From: Candidatus Dadabacteria bacterium | Lineage (GTDB): Bacteria; Desulfobacterota_D; UBA1144; Nemesobacterales; UBA2774 | Assembly (NCBI GenBank): GCA_030632765.1 | Contig: DAOVUC010000005.1 | Span: 1 to 18,615, forward strand | Length of the DNA: 18,615 nt | Direction: 5' to 3' | Part shown: positions 7,815-14,924 of the stretch, in pieces | Layout: every line of letters begins with the position of its first letter | How positions within the stretch are numbered: position 1 is the first letter of the stretch | The notes under the pieces: generated by a model | What the model was told of the DNA's origin: nothing | The model's input: the letters and a program-made list of their open reading frames with translations, nothing else | Databases searched by the model: none | Program-made: the position numbers and the translations under genes

Positions 7815-7874
7815 TTTGATAGTGCTCCTTTTGGTAGGACAGATATTTATTACAGTCAGTCAGTCTTTTTATGA

Positions 7875-7903
7875 AATATATAAAATACGGTAATTAAAGT
7901 AAA
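7875..7903 (-). promoter_or_regulatory. Predicted promoter of AGPS-like operon
   Basis: On the minus strand TTTACT (7903-7898) is followed after 17 bases by TATATT (7880-7875). The predicted start near 7868 gives a leader of about 55 bases. That leader contains a short tandem repeat, 3.25 copies of CAGT at 7853-7865, just downstream of the start. The promoter follows the hairpin at the end of pckA, so the AGPS-like gene is probably its own unit. Confidence 0.55.
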
Positions 7904-7961
7904 GGGGGTTACATAAAATCACGGGATTAATGATGAATAAGAAAGTTAAAGAGAATGATAA

Positions 7962-7984
7962 GGGGCAGCTTGGAGAACTGCCCC
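7962..7984 (-). terminator. Hairpin after pckA, probable terminator
   Basis: Beginning 22 bases after the pckA stop, the minus strand reads GGGGCAG, a 9-base loop, then CTGCCCC, a perfect 7-bp GC-rich stem. The tail that follows (TTATCATTCTCTTT) is T-rich but interrupted, so termination may be only partial. Confidence 0.6.
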
Positions 7985-8006
7985 AGGTAATTTTTAAGTC
8001 TTTAGA

Positions 8007-9560
8007 TTATGCTTTATGCTTGGAAAATTCTTCTTCAAATCTCGCTGCAAGTTCCGCTGCCTTAGAATCATACTCAGCTGGGTCATTCCAACTCTTTTTA
8101 GGCTCTAGGAGTTTCTCATCAACACCTGGGCATGAAGTAGGAACCTGCAAACCGAACACAGGAACTTCATTAAAAGAACCTTTCTCAAGTGTGCCATCAA
8201 CAGCAGCTGTAACAAGCGCTCTTGTCTGCGGCAGAGGCATTCTGTCTCCTACTCCGTATGGACCACCCGTAATTCCTGTGTTAAGAAGCCAAACTTTAGC
8301 CCCACTCTCTTCAAGCTTGTCTTTTAACATTCCTGCATAGAATAAGGGGGGTCTAGGTAGAAACGGTGCGCCAAAGCATGAACTAAATGTTGCTTGTGGC
8401 TCGCTCACTCCCCTCTCGGTACCCGCTACTTTCGCTGTGTATCCAAGAGTAAAGTAGTACATTGCCTGCTCTGGTGTAAGTTTTGAAATAGGAGGAAGAA
8501 CACCGAAAGCATCATATGTGAGCATAAAAATCGTTTTCGGAATTCCGCCAACCCCTTCTGGAACTATATTAGTTAAGGAATCGATCTGATAGGCAACTCT
8601 TGTATTTTCAGTATGCTCATCACTGTCAAAATCTATTTTTTTGGTTTCATCATCAACTTTTACATTTTCCAATACCGATCCGAATCTAAGTGACGCTTTG
8701 TAAATTTCAGGCTCCTTCTTGGGATTTAATTTTATAGCCTTTGCGTAACAACCGCCTTCAAAGTTAAACACACCGTTATCAAACCAGCCGTGTTCATCAT
8801 CCCCAATCAGAGCCCGGTCAGGGTCTGCGGATAATGTCGTTTTACCGGTACCTGAAAGACCAAAAAACAATGCAACATCACCCTTTTTCCCAACGTTAGC
8901 CGAGCAGTGCATAGGAAACACGCCTCTATCAGGAAGAAGGAAATTTAGAGCAGAAAAAACAGATTTTTTCATTTCTCCCGCATACTCAGTGCCGCCGATA
9001 ATAGCCATTCGTTTCTCGAAATTTAATATAATAAAAGTCTCTGAACGGGTCCCATCTGTTTGTGGATCTGCCTTAACCCCCGGGGCGCATAAAACAGTGA
9101 ATCCTACCGATTTGTGCGGCAAGACCTGAGGATTTGGTCTGATAAATAGGTTATTTACAAAAACATTATGCCATGCGTATTCATTAATAACGCGAACATT
9201 CGTACTGTAGTCAGGATGAGCGCATACATTAAGATCCCTTACAAAGAGATCCTTACCTTCATAATAATCCAGAATTTTTTTATGTAGTGAATCGAAATGC
9301 TCAGGGGAAATAGCTTTATTGACAGGTCCCCACAAAATATAATTCTCAGTTCCAGGATCCTTTACAATAAATCTGTCAGCAGGAGAGCGTCCCGTATGCA
9401 CTCCGGTGTAGGCAACCAGCGTACCACCTTCACCAATAAGCCCTTCTTCTCTCCTTATTACTTCTTCATACAGAGTAGGAATTGGAAGATTATAGTAAAT
9501 CCCTCCAGGATTTTTTATTCCATGCTGCTCAGCTAAATCTTTATCTGTTAATTTTTGCAC
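8007..9560 (-). CDS. pckA: Phosphoenolpyruvate carboxykinase (ATP)
   Basis: Cytoplasmic enzyme converting oxaloacetate and ATP to phosphoenolpyruvate, CO2 and ADP, the committed step of gluconeogenesis. The 517 residues match the family in length. Signatures are TGRSPADRF (56-64), the substrate region IIGGTEYAGEMKKS (187-200) with the active-site Lys pair, the kinase-1a P-loop GLSGTGKTT (234-242), and the metal-binding LIGDDEHGW (251-259). The P-loop type and the DDEHGW region identify the ATP class, not the GTP class. The start is GTG at 9560, supported by GGGGGA nine bases upstream and by the family-like N-terminus; no ATG is nearby. It has its own promoter and end hairpin, so it seems to be a single-gene unit. 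It is divergent from cdnL across a long intergenic region. Confidence 0.97.
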   Translation of the reverse strand: MQKLTDKDLAEQHGIKNPGGIYYNLPIPTLYEEVIRREEGLIGEGGTLVAYTGVHTGRSPADRFIVKDPGTENYILWGPVNKAISPEHFDSLHKKILDYYEGKDLFVRDLNVCAHPDYSTNVRVINEYAWHNVFVNNLFIRPNPQVLPHKSVGFTVLCAPGVKADPQTDGTRSETFIILNFEKRMAIIGGTEYAGEMKKSVFSALNFLLPDRGVFPMHCSANVGKKGDVALFFGLSGTGKTTLSADPDRALIGDDEHGWFDNGVFNFEGGCYAKAIKLNPKKEPEIYKASLRFGSVLENVKVDDETKKIDFDSDEHTENTRVAYQIDSLTNIVPEGVGGIPKTIFMLTYDAFGVLPPISKLTPEQAMYYFTLGYTAKVAGTERGVSEPQATFSSCFGAPFLPRPPLFYAGMLKDKLEESGAKVWLLNTGITGGPYGVGDRMPLPQTRALVTAAVDGTLEKGSFNEVPVFGLQVPTSCPGVDEKLLEPKKSWNDPAEYDSKAAELAARFEEEFSKHKA

Positions 9561-9628
9561 TTCTCTAATTCCCCCAATTAATATTATCTTTTACATGCTG
9601 GTCAATAAAGTCTCAAAAAGGACTAAAT

Positions 9629-9655
9629 ATTATACAAGGATAGCCATTTTGGCAA
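9629..9655 (-). promoter_or_regulatory. Predicted pckA promoter with internal palindrome
   Basis: A perfect TATAAT (9634-9629, minus strand) lies about 70 bases before the pckA start. TTGCCA (9655-9650) sits 15 bases upstream, a spacer shorter than ideal, so the -35 is uncertain. The short palindrome GCCA-TTT-TGGC (9643-9653) between and over these elements could be an operator; that is inference. The leader would be about 60 bases. Confidence 0.5.
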
Positions 9656-9902
9656 GAATATTTCCCATTTATCGATAATTATTATAATCTTTATTTTCAA
9701 TACCCGCACAAAGATAATCATCTATTCATTTGGAGGGGGTTTAGCATAAGGTTCTTAATTAGGAAAACCCGTTCAGGAAAGTTGCTTATAAATAGACTTA
9801 AAACTAAGATTGTCCTCTGCCAAACTACAACTAACTACAGAATCTAAACGATTTTATAGGACCAGAAAAGATATACATGCGACAAATATAACCATTACTA
9901 TA

Positions 9903-9930
9903 TTGATGACACATATTACATATATATTAT
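9903..9930 (+). promoter_or_regulatory. Weak candidate upstream promoter toward cdnL
   Basis: TTGATG (9903-9908) is followed after 16 bases by TATTAT (9925-9930) on the plus strand. It lies in very AT-rich DNA, where chance matches are common, and about 150 bases before cdnL. It may be a second cdnL promoter or may be nothing. Confidence 0.25.
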
Positions 9931-10008
9931 ATACTATTATCCATCCAACACTTAATAATTAAGGGACAAAACCAAGCTTCTTTATCTAAAGCGAAAACTT
10001 GTGTTTAT

Positions 10009-10037
10009 TTGACCTTAGGCATAATTTGTGCTATGTT
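10009..10037 (+). promoter_or_regulatory. Predicted promoter of cdnL operon
   Basis: TTGACC (10009-10014) is followed after exactly 17 bases by TATGTT (10032-10037), itself preceded by TGC as an extended -10. The predicted start near 10044 leaves a leader of about 40 bases with GGGAG at 10068-10072, 11 bases before the ATG of cdnL. Its position decides the gene start: the longer in-frame reading from TTG at 10009 would begin on the -35 hexamer and cannot be translated from this transcript. Confidence 0.7.
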
Positions 10038-10083
10038 GTTGCAAGTCTGGCGCCAAAGTTGGGAATTGGGAGAAAACATAAAG

Positions 10084-10590
10084 ATGACCATTTTCAAAGT
10101 AGGGAATAAAGCAGTTTATCCTGCTCATGGCGTTGTTCAAGTCACGGCAGTCGAATCAAAAGAAATTTGCGGCACTAAAAAAGACTATTACATACTTCAG
10201 GTTATAGACAGTGATGTTACAGTCATGGTTCCTACCGACAATGCTGACACCGTAGGGTTAAGAGATGTCATCTCAAAATCTCAAATTACAAGAATCTATA
10301 AAATCCTTAAGAATAGAAGCAAAGACTCCGAGCAGCTCAACGGCCATCAGAGTTGGAACAAGAGGTACCGTGAATACTCCGACAAACTAAAGAGCGGGGA
10401 CATTTTTGAAGTTGCAAACGTACTAAAAGATATCAATCTTCTACAAAACGACAAAGACCTTTCATTCGGCGAGAAGAGAATAATGGACTCTGCGCTCTCA
10501 CTATTAGTCAAAGAAATATCGATTGCCAAAAATTTAAAAGAAGAATCGATAACAAAAGAAATCGACAAAATCCTGACAACAAGTGATTAA
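10084..10590 (+). CDS. cdnL: CdnL/CarD-family RNA polymerase-binding regulator
   Basis: A 168-residue transcription factor that binds the RNA polymerase beta subunit through an N-terminal Tudor-like domain and stabilises the open promoter complex, notably at rRNA promoters. The N-terminal domain (1-72) reads FKVGNKAVYPAHGVVQV and has the family's five-strand pattern. The helical C-terminal domain begins near SWNKRYREYSDKLKSGD (90-106), where Trp91 matches the tryptophan that wedges into the upstream edge of the -10 element in Thermus and mycobacterial CarD. There is no C-terminal HMGA-like tail, so this is the short CdnL type, not Myxococcus CarD. The ATG at 10084 was chosen over an in-frame TTG at 10009 because the latter lies in the promoter. 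It is the first gene of a plus-strand run with DUF58 and BatA-type genes. Confidence 0.93.
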   Translation: MTIFKVGNKAVYPAHGVVQVTAVESKEICGTKKDYYILQVIDSDVTVMVPTDNADTVGLRDVISKSQITRIYKILKNRSKDSEQLNGHQSWNKRYREYSDKLKSGDIFEVANVLKDINLLQNDKDLSFGEKRIMDSALSLLVKEISIAKNLKEESITKEIDKILTTSD

Positions 10591-10606
10591 TTCTTACCTT
10601 ACTGTA

Positions 10607-10619
10607 TAAACACTGTTTA
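10607..10619 (+). promoter_or_regulatory. 13-base palindrome just before the DUF58 gene
   Basis: TAAACA, a single C, then TGTTTA form a perfect inverted repeat with one central base, 9 bases before the ATG of the DUF58 gene, where a ribosome site would be expected and none is seen. It may be an operator half-site pair or chance in AT-rich DNA. No known regulator is assigned. Confidence 0.35.
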
Positions 10620-10628
10620 CCATTGAAT

Positions 10629-11501
10629 ATGTCAAACGGCATTTTAGACATAGAAACAGCTCTCAGACTTAAAGGTTTTCATTTCCGCACTCCATCTAAA
10701 GTTAGGGGTTACAAGGCTGGTATCCATAAGAGCTATTACCATGGAATAAGTCCCGACTTCTTAGACCATAAAGAATACAATAAGGGCGATGAGCTAAAAC
10801 AAATTGACTGGCGCCTTTATGGAAGACACGACCGCCTCTATGTTAAGAAATTTGAGGATGAAGTTAATATGCGGTGGTGTATATTGATCGATAAAAGCGC
10901 TTCGATGGGCTACGGGGAGAACAAATCGACAAAGCTGAACTACGCCAAGAAACTTTCCGCCACATTGGCCTACTTACTTCTAAAACAGGGTGACTCAGTT
11001 GGACTTCTAGGGTTTTCCGAGCATGATATTGAATTCATCCCACCCAAAGCGGGAAGTCCTTTCATAACACCCATTGTAGATAAACTTGAATCCTTTAAGC
11101 CGTCGGGCACTACGGGCATCAAAGAACCTGTACTAAAAGCACTTGAGGCTTATCGTTCGGAGGCATCATTTGTCATAGTTTCAGACTTCCTAATTAAACC
11201 AGAAAAAATTGAGGAATCGCTTAAGCTTATTAGAAACTCAATGAAAGAGGTTTCTCTATTTCACATATTACACCCTGATGAAATTGATTTTGACTTCCGG
11301 GGATCGGTAGAATTTGAAGATATGGAGACAAATGCAAAGGTAATTGTAGATACCGATAGTATAAGACATACTTATAAAAAACGAATGGGAAAATTTATTG
11401 AAAGACTGAAAATGATATGCCACGAGAATGAAACAAGGTATGTTTTCTCCCCAATCAATAAATCTATAGAAAACTCCCTAATAGAAATTGCGGATAAATA
11501 G
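10629..11501 (+). CDS. DUF58 domain protein with von Willebrand A-like fold
   Basis: A 290-residue soluble protein. The DUF58 signature is DHKEYNKGDELKQIDWRLYG (46-65), followed by LYVKKFEDE (70-78). The C-terminal part reads ILIDKSASMGYGE (85-97), a von Willebrand A-like fold with the metal-site pattern DxSxS (Asp88, Ser90, Ser92). Family members are usually encoded with a MoxR AAA+ ATPase and BatA-type membrane proteins and are thought to act in envelope stress or metal-cofactor insertion; the mechanism is not settled. The start was put at ATG 10629; an in-frame TTG at 10623 is possible. Neither has a visible ribosome site. It follows cdnL by 38 bases and precedes the BatA-type gene by 11, so the three probably form one operon. 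Confidence 0.9.
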   Translation: MSNGILDIETALRLKGFHFRTPSKVRGYKAGIHKSYYHGISPDFLDHKEYNKGDELKQIDWRLYGRHDRLYVKKFEDEVNMRWCILIDKSASMGYGENKSTKLNYAKKLSATLAYLLLKQGDSVGLLGFSEHDIEFIPPKAGSPFITPIVDKLESFKPSGTTGIKEPVLKALEAYRSEASFVIVSDFLIKPEKIEESLKLIRNSMKEVSLFHILHPDEIDFDFRGSVEFEDMETNAKVIVDTDSIRHTYKKRMGKFIERLKMICHENETRYVFSPINKSIENSLIEIADK

Positions 11502-11512
11502 AGAGAAACGTA

Positions 11513-13459
11513 TTGAATTTATCCTTCCTAAGCCCTTTATTCCTGATAGGCCTTGCAGCTATAGCGCTCCCGATCATTGCTCATCTTATATCACGGAAAA
11601 GCGGAGTAAAGAAAAGTTTTCCGGCAGTCAATTTCCTTATTTCATCCCAAGGGGAGCTCGCAACAAGATCTAAAATAAAGGATATTATCCTATTAATTTT
11701 AAGAGCGCTCATATTAGTATTTATTGTACTGGTATTTGCAAAACCCGCCGTTTTCTCTTTTTCCACGGCACAAGATAATACTCCTAAATCCCAAGCCATT
11801 GTGGTCGACAATTCCTTCAGCATGGGATACGGCAACAACTTCAGCCGCGCCCTAAGCAAAACACAGGATTTAATTGATTCTCTGCCCGATGGGAGTTCTG
11901 CTTTTATAACATCTCTTGTCCCGGACAATAAGCAAGAGCCCCCCCTAATACAAGACAAAACTCTATTAAAAAAAGCATTAAAAGAAATTGAGATTTCCAA
12001 TACCTTTACAGAGAACGAGAAGAGGCTTCAAGATATCTACACTAAATTACAAAAGGCCCCCAGCGAGCGAAAAGGAGTGACGCTTATTACAGATCTCCAA
12101 AAAAACGGCTGGAAAAACGAGGGATTTCAAAGATCCTGGCTTGAAGTGATAGACATATCTCAAAAACAGGAGGCCTCAAATCACGCAGTATCTCAAACGC
12201 AGCTCAAATATGAAAATAACTCCATAATAATTGAGGCTGAAGTATCCAACTTCTCAAGTGACCCGGTGCAAAAACTTTTAATGCGGACCAGCTTGGGCGA
12301 TCAAGAAATAAGGGAATTCTTAGATATAGGTCCCGAAGACGGATCAGTCAAAAAATTTAATTTTAGTACCGAAAAAACAGAGATGCCAAGTCATGGATCA
12401 GTTGAGACCTCACACGATAAACTTAAAGTAGACGATATCAGACATTTCATTATAAATGGTCAGGATCAATTCAGAATATTAATCGTTGACGGCGATTCAA
12501 GAGAAGATTCCCGACTTAGCGAGACCTACTACCTTGCCCGAGCTTTAGAGACAATTTCCGAGCTCTCGGATACGAATATTTCTATCATAGATAACGACAG
12601 CTTTTTAGATGAGGACCTTTCAGGCTATGGCTTAATATTTCTAGCCAATATCGGAGAAATTACCCCCCGTATTGCAAAAGACCTTGAGGAATTCACCAAT
12701 AGTGGAGGATATACAGTCATATTTTTAGGAAATAGGGTGAGAGCGGGCTACTACAACACTTTATTAGAAAATATTCTTCCCGGGGAACTTCAAAATATAG
12801 AAGAGCAAAAACTATCACTGCTCCCAGAGGATTCCGGTATATTTTCAAAAGATATTAATGAGAAAGTGGGGCAAGTAAAGATTCAGAAATTATTCAATAT
12901 CGAGCCGAATGCAGAATCTGCAACACTTATATCTGCCTCAAACAACAAACCCTTTTTAGTAAAGAAGGAATATGGGAAGGGTAGTGTTTTTATCTTTACT
13001 TCAACTGCTGACTCTAGCTGGAACAATTTTTCTATAACCCCGGTATTTCTCCCGGTTATTAAAAAAATTCATGATTTTCCATACTATACGAAGAGCCAAA
13101 GAAACTACCTAGTCGATGAGACGGTCAATATTGATATCTCCCAAGACACCGAGAGCGCAATAGTTATAGATCCGTCAGGGCATCAGTTTAAATTGAAGGT
13201 TGAAGCCCCCGAGTTTGGCAAAACAAGGCTACCGGGAATTTATATTGTAGAAGAGGATGGAGAAAACGCATACGAATTCGTTGTCAATATAGACCCTAGA
13301 GAATCTGACCTTAAGAAAACTTCCATTCCCAGCATAGAAAGCAGCTCAGAACAAACACAAGGCCTTGTAAAGGTTTTTAAGGATATATGGCGCTACTTCC
13401 TCTGGGGCGTAGTAGCTCTTTTTGTCTCAGAGGCAACATTTAGAGCAATTTTTTCTTAG
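11513..13459 (+). CDS. BatA-type membrane protein with von Willebrand A domain
   Basis: A 648-residue inner-membrane protein. It opens with the BatA N-terminal domain: membrane segment about 8-25 in LSPLFLIGLAAIALPIIAHL, a basic loop (RKSGVKKSFPAVNFL), then a second segment about 57-77. A von Willebrand A domain follows (about 94-215) with the metal-site pattern AIVVDNSFSMGYG (Asp99, Ser101, Ser103). The middle has a beta-sandwich-like stretch, then a GATase-1-like Rossmann region from RILIVDGDS (321-329) through GGYTVIFLGN (398-407). A last membrane helix lies near 627-645. Known BatA-region proteins are linked to oxygen and stress tolerance, but their reaction is unclear. The start is TTG at 11513; the BatA domain begins exactly there and no ATG fits, with a weak AGAG upstream. 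It is the last gene of the cdnL run and meets a convergent gene after 11 bases. Confidence 0.88.
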   Translation: MNLSFLSPLFLIGLAAIALPIIAHLISRKSGVKKSFPAVNFLISSQGELATRSKIKDIILLILRALILVFIVLVFAKPAVFSFSTAQDNTPKSQAIVVDNSFSMGYGNNFSRALSKTQDLIDSLPDGSSAFITSLVPDNKQEPPLIQDKTLLKKALKEIEISNTFTENEKRLQDIYTKLQKAPSERKGVTLITDLQKNGWKNEGFQRSWLEVIDISQKQEASNHAVSQTQLKYENNSIIIEAEVSNFSSDPVQKLLMRTSLGDQEIREFLDIGPEDGSVKKFNFSTEKTEMPSHGSVETSHDKLKVDDIRHFIINGQDQFRILIVDGDSREDSRLSETYYLARALETISELSDTNISIIDNDSFLDEDLSGYGLIFLANIGEITPRIAKDLEEFTNSGGYTVIFLGNRVRAGYYNTLLENILPGELQNIEEQKLSLLPEDSGIFSKDINEKVGQVKIQKLFNIEPNAESATLISASNNKPFLVKKEYGKGSVFIFTSTADSSWNNFSITPVFLPVIKKIHDFPYYTKSQRNYLVDETVNIDISQDTESAIVIDPSGHQFKLKVEAPEFGKTRLPGIYIVEEDGENAYEFVVNIDPRESDLKKTSIPSIESSSEQTQGLVKVFKDIWRYFLWGVVALFVSEATFRAIFS

Positions 13460-13470
13460 CAACTTCTCCA

Positions 13471-14883
13471 TCAATCAACCAAGCTAATACCGTCAATATT
13501 ATTAGGAACAGGGTGCCCTAAAACACTCAATATTGTTGGGAAGATATCCACCGTTCTTACATACTCTTTTTTGACCTTTGTATTCATAACCAGAGGAACC
13601 AACATATGGTCTCTAAACAGTGCGCCGTGTGAGGAGCGATGTTCCGGGTTCTCGTGCCTAGCTCTCAGGTCATATCCTGGGGCTGCACTCAGAACCAAAT
13701 CACCTGTTCGGGGGGATTCTAAAAGTTGTATTATCTGCAAAAGAGCGTCCGGATATTCGGTATTGAAACTATGAGTTAACGCTTCTTCAGAACTCATTTT
13801 CTTGGGCATTCCATTATAGCTAAAAGGATCGCCGCTAATCTTTTCATAATTTACAATACCGTCTGGATCAAGCCACGCGAGCGCCTCACCGTTGCTGCTT
13901 ATAATTCTTGAGCGACCCTCTTCATCCAGTCCCGCAACTATATCTATTTCAGGTCGTTCCATGAAATTATCCGCAAGGCCCTTTAGTTCCTCAAAAGTAG
14001 ATTTCCTTCCCCAACCATCCTTGCTCTTCACATAAATATTGGCCATTGCATTACCGGATATTAAGCATGCGGCATCCGCATCTGTAAAATGCTTAAATAC
14101 GTTAGGATAATAAAACGTTTTATAGCCCTTGGTATTCATAAATTCAAGCAAATCAAAGTGCGAGTGGGTCTGAGTAAGGCCATGGTCACTTGCAACAATA
14201 ATTAAGGTTTCTTCAAGCCTTCCTTCGCTTTCCAGATTTTTTGCAAGAAGCCCTATTGTATCATCAACCATTCTATAAGAGTCAATAACTTTTTTGTGAA
14301 ACGGATGGTATAAATGAGAATAGGTATCTATTCCTAAGAATACGGCGTAAGTATATACAGAATACTCTTTTAAAGATTGCAAAAGGATTCGCTGGGCAAC
14401 CAGATCAACCTCATTACTTTTATCGGTAAAGTGACTTTTCACCTTATAGAAGAGTTTAGAGAAGTAAGTCTTATCATTTTTAAAGCTTACTCCTCTTGAA
14501 AGCTCATTAAAGATGTTCACGCTTCTTGGAAATATTTCAAATAGTGTCTTATAATCTAAGGAAATATCTCTATTCATAAAATAGGTTTCAAGTCCTATAT
14601 AGCTTCTAAAACGGTTAAAGGATAGGAGTTTGTCGTTATAGATATCCCTATCAAACCATCTTATGCCCGGCAAATTGCATCGTCCGGGATATTTCCCCAA
14701 TATATAGGGCGTGTACGCTGGACCGGTAGTCGAGGGAAACACTGTAACCGCTTCTTTGTAACATCCCCTCTCAACTAGATACTTAGAAATATTTGGCAAG
14801 TCCCCACTCTTTAAGAGTTCTGAAAACACATCAGCTCTTGAGCCGTCAGCCATAATAAATATGCAGCTTTTAAATTCAGACAT
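13471..14883 (-). CDS. Type I phosphodiesterase/nucleotide pyrophosphatase-family enzyme
   Basis: About 470 residues of the alkaline phosphatase superfamily, close to nucleotide pyrophosphatase/phosphodiesterases. The two-metal site is readable in order: Asp13 in FIMADGSRAD, a nucleophile Thr (probably Thr53 in VFPSTTGPAY), Asp187 and His191 in GIDTYSHLYHP, Asp234 and His235 in ASDHGLTQTHSH, and a His near 420 in HRSSHGALFRDH. It should hydrolyse a phosphodiester or phosphomonoester. I see no signal peptide or membrane helix, so it is probably cytoplasmic, unlike many relatives. The C-terminal VRTVDIFPTILSVLGHPVPN is typical of the superfamily. AAAGGA lies 8 bases before the ATG. It follows glnE by 41 bases and is probably co-transcribed. 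A role in nitrogen signalling or in lipid/nucleotide metabolism cannot be decided. Confidence 0.87.
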   Translation of the reverse strand: MSEFKSCIFIMADGSRADVFSELLKSGDLPNISKYLVERGCYKEAVTVFPSTTGPAYTPYILGKYPGRCNLPGIRWFDRDIYNDKLLSFNRFRSYIGLETYFMNRDISLDYKTLFEIFPRSVNIFNELSRGVSFKNDKTYFSKLFYKVKSHFTDKSNEVDLVAQRILLQSLKEYSVYTYAVFLGIDTYSHLYHPFHKKVIDSYRMVDDTIGLLAKNLESEGRLEETLIIVASDHGLTQTHSHFDLLEFMNTKGYKTFYYPNVFKHFTDADAACLISGNAMANIYVKSKDGWGRKSTFEELKGLADNFMERPEIDIVAGLDEEGRSRIISSNGEALAWLDPDGIVNYEKISGDPFSYNGMPKKMSSEEALTHSFNTEYPDALLQIIQLLESPRTGDLVLSAAPGYDLRARHENPEHRSSHGALFRDHMLVPLVMNTKVKKEYVRTVDIFPTILSVLGHPVPNNIDGISLVD

Positions 14884-14924
14884 TATAATTTTCCTTTGCC
14901 AATTATTTTAAATCACAAGAGGAT

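Larger units (their letters stand above)
9561..10008. other. Long AT-rich intergenic region between pckA and cdnL
   Basis: These 448 bases hold no convincing gene on either strand. The left part carries the pckA leader and promoter. In the middle, GGGTTT (9737-9742) pairs with AAACCC (9765-9770) around a smaller hairpin TAAG-GTT-CTTA (9747-9757), a nested inverted repeat of unknown meaning. The right part (about 9880-9960) is very AT-rich, with TATATATTATATAC-like runs that could bend or open DNA upstream of the cdnL promoter. I recognise no known riboswitch or small RNA. Confidence 0.6.

Noticed and set aside
7853..7865. Tandem CAGT repeat (3.25 copies)
   Set aside because: It is too short for a meaningful repeat array. 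It is mentioned only as part of the AGPS-like leader.
7930..8340. Plus-strand open frame of 136 codons opposite the pckA 3' end
   Set aside because: It lies almost wholly antisense to well-conserved pckA codons, spans the end hairpin and shows no protein family features.
11581..12000. Minus-strand open frame of 139 codons within the BatA-type gene
   Set aside because: It is a shadow of the plus-strand gene whose membrane and von Willebrand A motifs are intact.
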